From NCBI RefSeq assembly GCF_902705875.1, contig NZ_CACSIK010000001.1, positions 2,785,166-2,849,165 on the forward strand: DNA of 64,000 bases, read 5' to 3'. The translations under genes and the position numbers were made by a program. The notes beneath the pieces were generated by a model. That model was given only the letters and a program-made list of their open reading frames with translations. It made no database searches and had not been told where the DNA came from. Every line of letters begins with the position of its first letter. The stretch's first letter is position 1. The stretch comes from Zhongshania aliphaticivorans. Lineage in GTDB: Bacteria > Pseudomonadota > Gammaproteobacteria > Pseudomonadales > Spongiibacteraceae. Below, piece after piece: positions 26,154 to 34,419 of the stretch.

Positions 26154-27302
26154 ATGTCCGCTATACCTAGAACCGTCTATGAAGAAGAGCATGAACTATT
26201 CCGCAGTACTGTAAAAAAATTCTTAGAAACTGAAGCTGCACCCTACCACGCTCAGTGGGAAAAAGACGGCCAAGTAGACCGCGCATTGTGGCTGAAAGCC
26301 GGTGAGCAAGGCTTTTTATCCCCTAGCGTAAAAGAAGAGTACGGCGGCGTAGAAGTAGATTATCGTTATAACGCCATCGTGAACGAAGAATGCGGTCGCT
26401 CTGGTTTTACCGGCATTGGTTGGGGCTTACACTCTGATATCGCAGTGCCCTATATTGAGCGTTATGGTAACGAAGACCAAAAACAACGTTATCTGCCAAA
26501 ATGCGTCACTGGCGAAATTGTTATGGCAATCGCCATGACTGAGCCAGCAGCGGGCTCTGACCTCCAAGGTATCAAAACTACCGCCGTTAAAGACGGTGAC
26601 GATTATATTATTAATGGCTCGAAAACCTTCATTACAAACGGCCAGCACGCTGACTTAGTGATTGTTGTGGCAAAAACAGACCCAGCTGCTGGCGCCAAAG
26701 GTATCAGTCTATTCTTAATGGAAGCTGGCACCCCAGGGTTCAGCAAAGGTAAAAATCTAGAAAAAATCGGTTTAAAAGCACAAGACACCTCAGAGCTGTT
26801 CTTTCAAGATGTTCGGGTCTCCAAAGACCAACTCTTGGGAGAAGAGGGAATGGGCTTTGTCTATATGATGCAAGACCTCCCTCAAGAACGCTTAAATGTC
26901 GCTATCATCGCCATTGCCAATGCCGAGTCCATTCTTGAGCAAACAATTAATTACGTAAAAGAACGCACCGCTTTTGGTAAATCAGTTGCCACGTTCCAGA
27001 ACACACAGTTCAAACTAGCTGAATTAGAAACTCAAGTCAGCGTTGCACGGGTTTTCCTAGACCGCTGCCTAGAGCTGCATATCGAACACAAGTTCGACTC
27101 TGTTATGGCAGCAAAAGCGAAACTGATGACCACCGACCTTCAGTGCAAAGTTATTGATGAATGTCTGCAGCTTCACGGTGGTTACGGATTTATGTGGGAA
27201 TACCCCGTGGCACGGGCTTTTGCCGATTCACGCGTGCAACGTATTTACGCCGGCACCAACGAAGTTATGAAGTTAATTATCGGCCGCGATTTACTTAAGT
27301 AA
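26154..27302 (+). CDS. Acyl-CoA dehydrogenase
   Basis: 382 residues. AMTEPAAGSDLQGIKT and FITNGQHADL form the FAD/substrate region. QLHGGYGFMWEYPVARAFADSRVQRIYAGTNEVMKLIIGR closes the protein, with Glu in the AGTNE position. This form is usual for long- or medium-chain dehydrogenases of marine gammaproteobacteria. It passes electrons to ETF. GGAGG precedes the ATG. It stands alone between a divergent thioesterase gene and a good terminator, so its substrate cannot be inferred from context. Confidence 0.9.
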   Translation: MSAIPRTVYEEEHELFRSTVKKFLETEAAPYHAQWEKDGQVDRALWLKAGEQGFLSPSVKEEYGGVEVDYRYNAIVNEECGRSGFTGIGWGLHSDIAVPYIERYGNEDQKQRYLPKCVTGEIVMAIAMTEPAAGSDLQGIKTTAVKDGDDYIINGSKTFITNGQHADLVIVVAKTDPAAGAKGISLFLMEAGTPGFSKGKNLEKIGLKAQDTSELFFQDVRVSKDQLLGEEGMGFVYMMQDLPQERLNVAIIAIANAESILEQTINYVKERTAFGKSVATFQNTQFKLAELETQVSVARVFLDRCLELHIEHKFDSVMAAKAKLMTTDLQCKVIDECLQLHGGYGFMWEYPVARAFADSRVQRIYAGTNEVMKLIIGRDLLK

Positions 27303-27325
27303 ACCATTACCTGCGGTTGTTTAAG

Positions 27326-27351
27326 GGTTGCGCGTTCGCAGCCCTTTTTTA
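27326..27351 (+). terminator. Rho-independent terminator of the acyl-CoA dehydrogenase gene
   Basis: GGGTTGCG (27326-27333) pairs with CGCAGCCC (27338-27345), with one G-U pair and a CGTT loop. It is followed directly by TTTTTT. It sits 24 nt after the stop codon. Confidence 0.9.
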
Positions 27352-27443
27352 CGCTTACACTGCTGGCAACACGCTCAATGAGTAAGTAATGACAGCCCAG
27401 CTCCTGCTATAATCCCTAAAAATCATTCCATAAGGATCACCCT

Positions 27444-27722
27444 ATGACCGTCGCAAGCGCACGTCACATTCTGGTAAAAACCGAACAGCAAGCTCAAGAT
27501 TTAAAAGACCAAATCACCAAAGGCGCCGACTTTGGCGAAGTAGCCAAAAAGTTTTCCGACTGCCCGTCTGGAAAACAAGGCGGTGATCTAGGTGAGTTTC
27601 GCCCCGGCCAAATGGTTAAACCTTTCGACGACGTGGTATTCAAAGAATCCGTTTTAGACGTCCACGGCCCCGTGAAAACGCAGTTTGGCTATCATTTGAT
27701 TCAGACCATTTACCGCAATTAA
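27444..27722 (+). CDS. ppiC: Parvulin-type peptidyl-prolyl cis-trans isomerase
   Basis: 92 residues, the size of E. coli PpiC. It is one rotamase domain: [36 protein letters not shown], and FGYHLIQ at the end. It has no signal peptide or membrane segment, so it is cytosolic. It speeds proline isomerisation during folding. AAGGATC precedes the ATG. No operon partners are seen. Confidence 0.92.
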   Translation: MTVASARHILVKTEQQAQDLKDQITKGADFGEVAKKFSDCPSGKQGGDLGEFRPGQMVKPFDDVVFKESVLDVHGPVKTQFGYHLIQTIYRN

Positions 27723-27928
27723 TCTTATCACCACAGCGAGGCATAAATTAAATATGCCTCGTTACTGTAACTTACAACTTATAATCTGAACCAACACAAC
27801 CAGACAACTCAATACCCCCCAAAGATAGCTAACCACGAAAAACCAAACACCAGTGAAGCGACACCGTTACCTTCATTAGTGAGGACGTTATCCGTATTCA
27901 ATTTGATTGAAGGTAAAAAGCCACCCAT

Positions 27929-27960
27929 AAAAAACCCCGCATTCAAAATTGAATACGGGG
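27929..27960 (-). terminator. Rho-independent terminator, minus strand
   Basis: On the minus strand CCCCGTATTCAA and TTGAATGCGGGG form a 12-bp stem with one G-U pair and a 2-nt loop as drawn. It is followed by six T residues (27934-27929). It ends the candidate small RNA and could also catch read-through from the VWA lipoprotein gene. Confidence 0.88.
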
Positions 27961-28024
27961 TAAATCGGAGAGAATCAGAGTGCATTATGTAAATGGGGGT
28001 TTACAAGAGCAACATCACTGACTT
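27929..28024 (-). ncRNA. Candidate Fur-repressed small RNA (RyhB/PrrF-like role)
   Basis: A strong minus-strand promoter (28031-28059) carrying a perfect Fur box fires into a stretch with no good gene and reaches a classic terminator about 95 nt later. Length, Fur control and terminator fit iron-sparing sRNAs such as RyhB and PrrF. The 5' part contains GTTGCTCTTGTAAACCCCC, an unstructured U/C-rich segment that could pair with ribosome binding sites. No sequence identity to known sRNAs is claimed. The transcript start is inferred at about 28024. The main alternative is a regulatory leader for an unrecognised small ORF. Confidence 0.65.
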
Positions 28025-28030
28025 AAATTA

Positions 28031-28059
28031 ATGATAATGATTATCAATTACATAATCAA
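28031..28059 (-). promoter_or_regulatory. Promoter with 17-bp spacing overlapped by a Fur box
   Basis: On the minus strand the -35 TTGATT (28059-28054) and -10 TATCAT (28036-28031; five of six consensus bases) are 17 bp apart. The Fur box fills the spacer and -10, so Fur-Fe(II) would block initiation. Confidence 0.75.
28032..28046. promoter_or_regulatory. Perfect 7-1-7 Fur box
   Basis: TGATAATGATTATCA is an exact 7-1-7 palindrome (TGATAAT-G-ATTATCA), the established core recognised by Fur dimers. Flanking bases (TAA before, ATTA after) extend the AT-rich 19-bp pattern. Confidence 0.85.
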
Positions 28060-28069
28060 TCATTATTTT

Positions 28070-29755
28070 CTAAAAATGTTCATAACTTACAGCAATTTCA
28101 TCCCCTGCCTGCGGTATGGCCTCACCATAAAATACAATAGATGCCTCTTCACTGCCGTAAAGCACATCAAAGCCATCAGTATGGGCGGTATCTCGGCTAA
28201 CCTCGACACCATTCACAGTTACAACCACCGAGCTTGCAATAGGTGTAAAATCCAATTTAAAACTACTGGCTAAACCCGTGGCAGTTTCAATAATTTCATC
28301 ATACATTACAGTCCAAGAGGTTGATGCCGCGCAAATTGACGCTGAACTACCACCCGTCAGAGCGGCAATTTCCCGATAATGTGCACCTCCACCCGCATTA
28401 CCACCGTCACCACTGCAGCTAAAGCTCGAGTCATATGACGCATAAGGATCGTCAAAAGTTTCACGAACCGTCTCATAGGGCCCTGCGATCGCAAAAAACG
28501 TCGCACCGCTATCTATAAACGCTTGCTTATAGGTGGCAAAATCTCTTGTAACATAACTACCGTAACCAGCCCCAGACGGGGTGTAACCATTAGCAGTCTC
28601 ATTCTCAGGCTCGTCAGAAACAAAAATAATAATATTCGGCGCTGACTCTCGATCAAAACCACTTAAATCAACCGTATCAGCACAATAAAAACCGGTTTCA
28701 GTGGCACTTCCGTATGTTCCTGGACGAGCAATACCATCGGGATCATCGCCCCATTGAGCCTCGCCGTCAGGTGTTGAAGGCGAAATATAATTAGCAGTTT
28801 CATCATCTGGCAGGGTCAGTAGTTCGCCACAAGTGGAGCCATCCGTTGTTGTGGCGGCAAGTCTAAAATCCAGGCCCGCTGCATTCAGGCTGTCAAAAAA
28901 TTGATCAATACCATTGCCAAGATTTTCCTGCTCCTCACTCATGGAACCGGAATTATCGATCACCCAGAGAATATCTGCGGCATTATTGGCGCTTTCTACT
29001 TGAGAAAAGGTTTGGCTAGCAGCAGTTGTCGGCGCTGCGACAGCTGTTACAGAGGTAACCGCAGATGCATTATTTACATCACCGTAAGTTTTACCGACTA
29101 GATCGGCAAATTCCGTCGCAAATACCGCTACCCAAGTATATAAGCGCTCTTCGACTTCCCAAAACGCAAGCGTTACTCGGAATTCACGCCCACTATCACT
29201 GCCAACAGGAAGAACTTCTACATCAGCATCCGACCCCAACTCAGCAAGCAGAATATTTCGTAAGTCAGCACTGCTACGACCACCAGAGATGTATTCAACA
29301 TCCAAAACCAAAATGGCAACAGTAGACTGAACACCTGTTATGCTTCTGTTTACTAGCTGGTTTACAGTAGCCCCATCATCAACCAGAGCATCGGTAACAA
29401 TAGCGACCTTAGCATCAATTTCATCTTGCTCTGCAGATGGCTCAGCGTCCGCACGAGCTATTGCCAGCTCCGCCGCTTCCGATTCGACAAAGGCCATCCC
29501 AAAACCGGCATAGCTCACATCCTCATCGTCAAGTAATAATGATGGCCGACTCTCGCCCACTTCCTGAGTGCTGTCCTCTGGAATATCCCCATATAAGGCA
29601 ATACCAGCCCGCTCGCTGGTCACTGCGGCACTAGTCGATGGCTCTTCAACTTCGGGAGGGTTATCGCCTCCACCACCGCTGCCGCCCCCACACGCAGTAA
29701 TACTAAGCGCTGAAAGGCACAGCACTGAGATGAGTAAATTCTTTGGAAAATTCAT
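28070..29755 (-). CDS. Secreted lipoprotein with a von Willebrand A-like domain
   Basis: 561 residues. The signal peptide ends in lipobox SITAC, so Cys22 is lipidated, followed by a glycine-rich GGGSGGGG spacer and an acidic region. A VWA domain begins around residue 262 (DILWVIDNSGSMSEEQ) with the DxSxS metal-ion (MIDAS) motif intact. Later are NIIIFVSDEPENE and TFFAIAG strands. Several paired Cys suggest disulfides in the periplasm or outside. The C-terminus is a small beta domain (SSVVVTVNGVEVSRD, DVLYGSEEASIVFYGEAIPQAGDEIAVSYEH). The protein is very acidic. VWA lipoproteins often bind matrix or other envelope proteins; the partner is unknown. It reads towards the Fur box, which lies just past its stop. 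Confidence 0.8.
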   Translation of the reverse strand: MNFPKNLLISVLCLSALSITACGGGSGGGGDNPPEVEEPSTSAAVTSERAGIALYGDIPEDSTQEVGESRPSLLLDDEDVSYAGFGMAFVESEAAELAIARADAEPSAEQDEIDAKVAIVTDALVDDGATVNQLVNRSITGVQSTVAILVLDVEYISGGRSSADLRNILLAELGSDADVEVLPVGSDSGREFRVTLAFWEVEERLYTWVAVFATEFADLVGKTYGDVNNASAVTSVTAVAAPTTAASQTFSQVESANNAADILWVIDNSGSMSEEQENLGNGIDQFFDSLNAAGLDFRLAATTTDGSTCGELLTLPDDETANYISPSTPDGEAQWGDDPDGIARPGTYGSATETGFYCADTVDLSGFDRESAPNIIIFVSDEPENETANGYTPSGAGYGSYVTRDFATYKQAFIDSGATFFAIAGPYETVRETFDDPYASYDSSFSCSGDGGNAGGGAHYREIAALTGGSSASICAASTSWTVMYDEIIETATGLASSFKLDFTPIASSVVVTVNGVEVSRDTAHTDGFDVLYGSEEASIVFYGEAIPQAGDEIAVSYEHF

Positions 29756-29892
29756 AACGACACTCCATTTGTCTATTTTTGCTGCCGATCCTTAGCAACC
29801 ACACCCCAGTCTGTCGGCAACATTTATATTTTAAAAACACTAAAATTAGCGCCAGACAATGAAAGCAAAAAATATCAGGGTTGTAAAACAAG

Positions 29893-29940
29893 AATGTAGG
29901 CAGGGCTTGTAAGAGATCTCTCACAAGCCCTGCCTACATT
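29893..29940 (-). terminator. Long 18-bp perfect stem after pycB
   Basis: The arms 29893-29910 and 29923-29940 are exact reverse complements (AATGTAGGCAGGGCTTGT and its mirror). The 12-nt interior contains AGAGATCTCT, which can extend the stem after one mismatch. It lies 29 nt after the pycB stop. There is no strong T-run (CTTGTTTTAC on the minus strand). It could be a factor-assisted terminator, an mRNA stabiliser or a REP-like element. Confidence 0.5.
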
Positions 29941-29969
29941 AGATTTAACTAACAACTTGGTACTATGTA

Positions 29970-31784
29970 TTACGCACCTGCGTCAATTTCAATCAAGACC
30001 TCACCGGGCGTCACTCGGTCGCCCTTGGAAACAAATATCTCAATCACTTTACCGGCGATTGGCGCCTGAACTTCCGCCTCCATTTTCATCGCCTCCGTGA
30101 CCAATACCGCCTGACCAGCAGTAACGGTGTCACCTACCGCCACCAGCACCTCAACAATATTACCGGGCATATTAGTACTAACATGGCCAGGTTTGCTTGC
30201 CGATTTACGGCTATTACTACCTTCTGCTTTATATTCATTGAGGGCTTCGAACACAACTTCTTCAGGCATGCCATCCAAGCTCATATAAATGTGTCGCTTG
30301 CCAGAACCCTTGATACCGACGCCAGTGATCGCCACTTGATAACTCTCACCATGAACATCAATAACAAATTCAGTGGGAACGCCACCCTCACTGACTGGCC
30401 GTGCAGCCTCACCGATTGGCTCTAGCACTTCTGGCACCAAGGTACCTGCTTCGCGCTCTTCCAAAAAGCTACGTCCTAGATCAGGGAACATCGCATACAA
30501 CAAGACATCTTCTTCTGACTTGGCCAGCTCACCCACTTCTTTACGAAGTTTGCTTAACTCTGGAGCCAACAGGTCTGCTGGGCGCACATCAATCACATCT
30601 TCGCTGCCAATGGCCTTGGCTCTTAAATCTTTATTAACCTCTGCAGGCGCTGCTCCGTAATGTCCTTGTAAATAACGCTTTACCTCATTGGTAATGGTGG
30701 TATAGCGCTTATCTGCCAGTATATTCATTACTGCTTGGGTGCCCACTATTTGAGAAGTCGGCGTCACTAATGGTGGATATCCTAGATCCTTACGTACAGC
30801 GGGGATCTCAGCAAAAACATCGTTTATACGATTTAATGCGCCCTGCTCTTTAAGCTGATTAGCAAGATTAGACATCATGCCACCGGGCACTTGGTTAATC
30901 TGTACACCCACATCTTCGCGGGTGAATTCACTTTCAAACTGATGATATTTTTTACGAACATCCCACAATTTAGCACTAATTTCTTGCAGCGCGGGAAGAT
31001 CTAAGCCCGAATCTCTTGGCGTACCTTTAAGTGCTGCCACCATTGTTTCAGTAGCAGGGTGACTTGTGCCACTGGCAAAAGCCGACATCGCGGTATCAAT
31101 AATATCCACACCTGCCTCAATGGCTTTTAACTGACAAAGACCAGCAAGCCCAGAGGTCATATGTGAATGCAACGCTAGGGGAACATCCACAGTGTCTTTC
31201 AGGGCCGATACCAATTCAGATGTGGCGGTGGGCGTTAACAGCCCAGCCATATCTTTAATCGCAATGGAATCAACACCCATTGCCACCATATCTTTAGCTT
31301 GCTGCACAAATTTTGCGGTGTTATGAACAGGGCTGGTGGTGTAGCAAAGCGTCCCCTGCGCATGTTTCCCAGTTTTTTGGACAGCCTCAATGGCCGTCTT
31401 TAAATTGCGAACATCATTCATCGCGTCAAAGATACGGAAGATATCCATACCATTATCAGCAGATTTTTGGATAAATGCTTCTACAACATCATCTGCATAA
31501 TGGCGATAACCTAATAGGTTTTGTCCGCGTACCAACATCTGTAATTTGGTGTTGGGCAAGGCTTCACGCAATTGACGTAAACGCTCCCATGGATCTTCTT
31601 TCAAAAATCGAACACAGGCGTCAAAGGTGGCGCCACCCCACACTTCTAACGACCAAAATCCAATAGCGTCGAGCTGGGCGCACACTGGCAACATATCTTC
31701 TGTGCGCATACGCGTCGCAATCAACGATTGATGACCGTCACGCAAGGCAACATCAGTAATCAGAACAGCTTTTTCTTGGCTCAT
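29970..31784 (-). CDS. pycB: Pyruvate carboxylase subunit B (OadA-like, biotin-containing)
   Basis: About 604 residues. The N-terminal carboxyltransferase barrel has VALRDGHQSLIATRMRTEDM, FWSLEVWGGATFDACVRFL and DMAGLLTP, with QVPGGMMSN at the PYC_OADA end. The biotinyl domain closes the protein with EAMKMEAEV (Lys about 567). It transfers the carboxyl group to pyruvate to give oxaloacetate. Paired with a separate biotin carboxylase gene and no OadB/OadG membrane subunits nearby, it is a two-subunit pyruvate carboxylase as in Pseudomonas, not a sodium-pumping decarboxylase. AAGG upstream favours the ATG at 31784 over 31790. Confidence 0.9.
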   Translation of the reverse strand: MSQEKAVLITDVALRDGHQSLIATRMRTEDMLPVCAQLDAIGFWSLEVWGGATFDACVRFLKEDPWERLRQLREALPNTKLQMLVRGQNLLGYRHYADDVVEAFIQKSADNGMDIFRIFDAMNDVRNLKTAIEAVQKTGKHAQGTLCYTTSPVHNTAKFVQQAKDMVAMGVDSIAIKDMAGLLTPTATSELVSALKDTVDVPLALHSHMTSGLAGLCQLKAIEAGVDIIDTAMSAFASGTSHPATETMVAALKGTPRDSGLDLPALQEISAKLWDVRKKYHQFESEFTREDVGVQINQVPGGMMSNLANQLKEQGALNRINDVFAEIPAVRKDLGYPPLVTPTSQIVGTQAVMNILADKRYTTITNEVKRYLQGHYGAAPAEVNKDLRAKAIGSEDVIDVRPADLLAPELSKLRKEVGELAKSEEDVLLYAMFPDLGRSFLEEREAGTLVPEVLEPIGEAARPVSEGGVPTEFVIDVHGESYQVAITGVGIKGSGKRHIYMSLDGMPEEVVFEALNEYKAEGSNSRKSASKPGHVSTNMPGNIVEVLVAVGDTVTAGQAVLVTEAMKMEAEVQAPIAGKVIEIFVSKGDRVTPGEVLIEIDAGA

Positions 31785-31798
31785 CGTCATATCCTTTT

Positions 31799-33214
31799 TT
31801 ACAGACCAGCGTGGGCAGCAATGGCTGCAGCCACTGCCAGCGCAATATCTTCAGGGCGGCTTTTATCCGAGTATTGGGTTAGCTCAGGGTGACTTTCTAC
31901 AAAACTAGTATCAAATGTACCGGATCGGAATTCGGGATGTTTTAAAATTTGCTGGTAGTACGTGGCTGTGGTTTTGACACCCTGTAAACGCATGTCATTT
32001 AGCGCGCGAACACCGCGTTCCAACACGTCTTCCCACGTTAAGCCCCATACAATTAATTTAAGGCACATGGAGTCGAAATACGGCGGAATTGTATAACCGG
32101 TATAAATAGCCGTATCTACTCGCACACCGGGGCCACCGGGGGCATAGTAACGACTAATTTTGCCAAAACTAGGCAAGAAATCATTCTTGGGATCTTCAGC
32201 ATTAACGCGGAACTGCATTGCGTAACCACGATAAGATATATCCTGCTGGCGGTATCCCAAAGGCAAACCTGAGGCAATACGAATTTGCTCGCGAACCACA
32301 TCCACACCGGTTATCTGCTCGGTAATGGTGTGCTCCACCTGAACCCGCGTATTCATCTCCATAAAGTAAATTTGGTTATCGGCCAGCAAAAATTCCACTG
32401 TACCCGCGTTTTCATAACCAACCGCTTCAGCTGCCCGCACGGACATTTCACCAATATAAGCTCGCTGCTCTGGCGTAAGCTGCGGAGAAGGCGCAATCTC
32501 GATTAATTTCTGGTTGCGGCGCTGAATAGAGCAATCACGCTCAAATAAATGAATAACATTGCCGTGGCTATCTGCCAAAATTTGCGCTTCGATATGGCGC
32601 GGATTGACGATGCATTTTTCAAGAAACACATCTGCACGTCCAAACGCCTTAGTTGCCTCTGAGACCACACGATCAAACTGACGAAGTAAATCTTCCTCAC
32701 TATCGCAGCGACGTATCCCTCTTCCACCGCCACCCGATGTTGCCTTTAACATCACTGGGTAGCCAATGCCTGCAGCTACCGTCACCGCTTCATTAACATC
32801 AGCTAGGTTATCTTCGGTACCTGGCGTTACCGGAACACCCGCCGCGGTCATAGCTCGCCGCGCTTCCGTTTTATCACCCATTCGCCGTATCACTTCAGCA
32901 CTAGGGCCAATGAAAGTAACACCACGCTGGGCACAAATTTCTGCTAACTCAGCATTTTCAGACAAAAAACCGTAACCTGGATGCAGGCCATCACAGCCCG
33001 TTTCTACCGCCAAAGCTACCAGTTTGCGAGGGTTTAAGTATCCTTCTAGCGGATCAGCACCCACGTTATAGGCTTCATCAGCACGCTTAACGTGTAATGA
33101 AAAACGATCAGGCTCTGTGTAAACCGCTGCCGAACGTATGCCCATTTCAGCACAAGCCCGCACAATTCGCACAGCAATCTCACCACGGTTGGCGATCAGG
33201 ATTTTTTTCAGCAT
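31799..33214 (-). CDS. pycA: Pyruvate carboxylase subunit A (biotin carboxylase)
   Basis: 471 residues, the ATP-grasp biotin carboxylase fold. It opens with LKKILIANRGEIAVRIVRA, has KATSGGGGRGIRR for the ATP lid, HIEAQILADSHGNVIHLFERDCSIQRRNQK, and EMNTRVQVEHTITEQITG. There is no biotin domain, so the acceptor is the pycB product 14 nt downstream. Accessory length and pairing separate it from AccC. A divergent LysR gene starts 169 nt away, the arrangement known for the Pseudomonas pycR regulator. Confidence 0.9.
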   Translation of the reverse strand: MLKKILIANRGEIAVRIVRACAEMGIRSAAVYTEPDRFSLHVKRADEAYNVGADPLEGYLNPRKLVALAVETGCDGLHPGYGFLSENAELAEICAQRGVTFIGPSAEVIRRMGDKTEARRAMTAAGVPVTPGTEDNLADVNEAVTVAAGIGYPVMLKATSGGGGRGIRRCDSEEDLLRQFDRVVSEATKAFGRADVFLEKCIVNPRHIEAQILADSHGNVIHLFERDCSIQRRNQKLIEIAPSPQLTPEQRAYIGEMSVRAAEAVGYENAGTVEFLLADNQIYFMEMNTRVQVEHTITEQITGVDVVREQIRIASGLPLGYRQQDISYRGYAMQFRVNAEDPKNDFLPSFGKISRYYAPGGPGVRVDTAIYTGYTIPPYFDSMCLKLIVWGLTWEDVLERGVRALNDMRLQGVKTTATYYQQILKHPEFRSGTFDTSFVESHPELTQYSDKSRPEDIALAVAAAIAAHAGL

Positions 33215-33331
33215 CGAGACTCTCCATGACAGGCTACACGCCTACTTCTGCTCAGACTTTTCAGTCCGATTACAGCAACTTCACAACGGTACAGAAAAAC
33301 CCAACAAATAAAAAATTAATATTTGTTTCAG

Positions 33332-33358
33332 TTAAGATAACCAATAACTTATACTTAA
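33332..33358. promoter_or_regulatory. Candidate LysR-type operator between pycA and the regulator gene
   Basis: TTAAG (33332-33336) and CTTAA (33354-33358) form an interrupted dyad in the 168-bp divergent promoter region, close to the LysR gene start. LysR proteins bind such T-rich dyads, but the short arms make chance occurrence quite possible. Confidence 0.3.
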
Positions 33359-33382
33359 TCAAAAATATAATCGGGATATCTC

Positions 33383-34315
33383 ATGACCGTCAGCTACTTA
33401 AATCGCCTTACTCTACGTCAAATTGACGTATTTTTAGCCGTATGCCTTCACCGCAGCTACTCCAAGGCGGCGGAGCAACTAGCCCTCACGCAACCGGCAG
33501 TTAGCTCACAAATACGTAGCCTAGAAGAGGTAGTCGGACAAGCCTTATTTGACTACCTTGGCAAGCAATTATTTCTCACCAGCGCTGGTGAAGTCATGCT
33601 CCGCGCTGCCCGAGAGTTAAAACAACGCCTAGTACACTTAGAGATTGAACTTACCGACTTACATGGCAGACTGCAAGGCAGCATCAATATAGCCATCGAA
33701 TCCAGCGCCGAATATTTATTACCCGACTACATCAACACCTTTTGCCAAAAACACCCAGACGTAGACATCACTCTGCATGTTGTTAACCATCTACGACTGC
33801 TAGACCGACTAAGAGACAACTTGGACGACTTGGCCATTATGACCCAAGTACCAGAGGGTCGCTCACTAACGTTCACCCCCTTTGCCGAACACCAATTATC
33901 ACTGGTCGCCAACCCTGACCACCCTTTAAGCCACAAAGACGAAATAAGCCTAATTGAGCTACTCGAACACCCAATCGTACTGCGCGAAACCGGCTCAGGC
34001 ACTCGTCAAATATTTGAGCACTTTTGCCAACAGCAGAGCTGCGTGATTAAACACATCCGCCAAATGGGCAGCAACACAGCCATCCAACACGCATTAAATA
34101 GCGGCCCTAATTGCGCAGTGCTACCAACGGCTATGGTCAAGACTGCCGTTGCCGCTGGCACATTATGCTTACTGCCCGTGCACGGATTCCCCATTAGCCG
34201 ATCTTGGTGTACGGTCTACCCACGCGGGAAACATTTAAACCCGCTAACAAAAGCCTTCTTAAACCTGCTTCATGGCGAAGCAACAAGCACGCCAAGTAAG
34301 CAAGCCGCAACATAG
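33383..34315 (+). CDS. LysR-family regulator, likely of the pyc genes
   Basis: 310 residues. The N-terminal winged HTH reads LTLRQIDVFLAVCLHRSYSKAAEQLALTQPAVSSQIRSLEEVVG. It is followed by a periplasmic-binding-like effector domain (INIAIESSAEYLLPDYINTFCQKHPDVDITLHV). It resembles CbbR/CysB-type LysR proteins. Divergent orientation from pycA and shared promoter region suggest that it activates or represses pycAB, as PycR does in P. aeruginosa (established there, inferred here). Confidence 0.88.
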   Translation: MTVSYLNRLTLRQIDVFLAVCLHRSYSKAAEQLALTQPAVSSQIRSLEEVVGQALFDYLGKQLFLTSAGEVMLRAARELKQRLVHLEIELTDLHGRLQGSINIAIESSAEYLLPDYINTFCQKHPDVDITLHVVNHLRLLDRLRDNLDDLAIMTQVPEGRSLTFTPFAEHQLSLVANPDHPLSHKDEISLIELLEHPIVLRETGSGTRQIFEHFCQQQSCVIKHIRQMGSNTAIQHALNSGPNCAVLPTAMVKTAVAAGTLCLLPVHGFPISRSWCTVYPRGKHLNPLTKAFLNLLHGEATSTPSKQAAT

Positions 34316-34419
34316 TAAAGCTGTCATTTGATGGATACTGAAATTAAATGAATGACCGATTGCCACGTCAAAGATGAAAGCCTACCTAAAACCAACAAGA
34401 GCTTGGGCTGAAAATTGTT

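Larger units (their letters stand above)
27723..28069. other. Intergenic region with a Fur box, sRNA candidate and repeated dyads
   Basis: Besides the Fur-controlled transcript described separately, this stretch has an inverted repeat TTACCTTCA (27867-27875)/TGAAGGTAA (27908-27916). It also has a 13-bp inverted copy pair CCGTATTCAATTT (27892-27904)/AAATTGAATACGG (27946-27958); the second copy is part of the terminator. A 58-codon minus-strand frame (27985-27809) crosses the terminator and has no ribosome binding site, so it is not called a gene. Confidence 0.5.

Noticed and set aside
27809..27985. 58-codon minus-strand reading frame across the sRNA candidate
   Set aside because: It has no ribosome binding site and runs through a strong terminator hairpin; codon content is unlike neighbours. 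The RNA explanation is simpler, though not proven.
29970..33214. Sodium-pumping oxaloacetate decarboxylase
   Set aside because: No OadB or OadG genes are adjacent, and a biotin carboxylase gene is; a two-subunit pyruvate carboxylase fits better.
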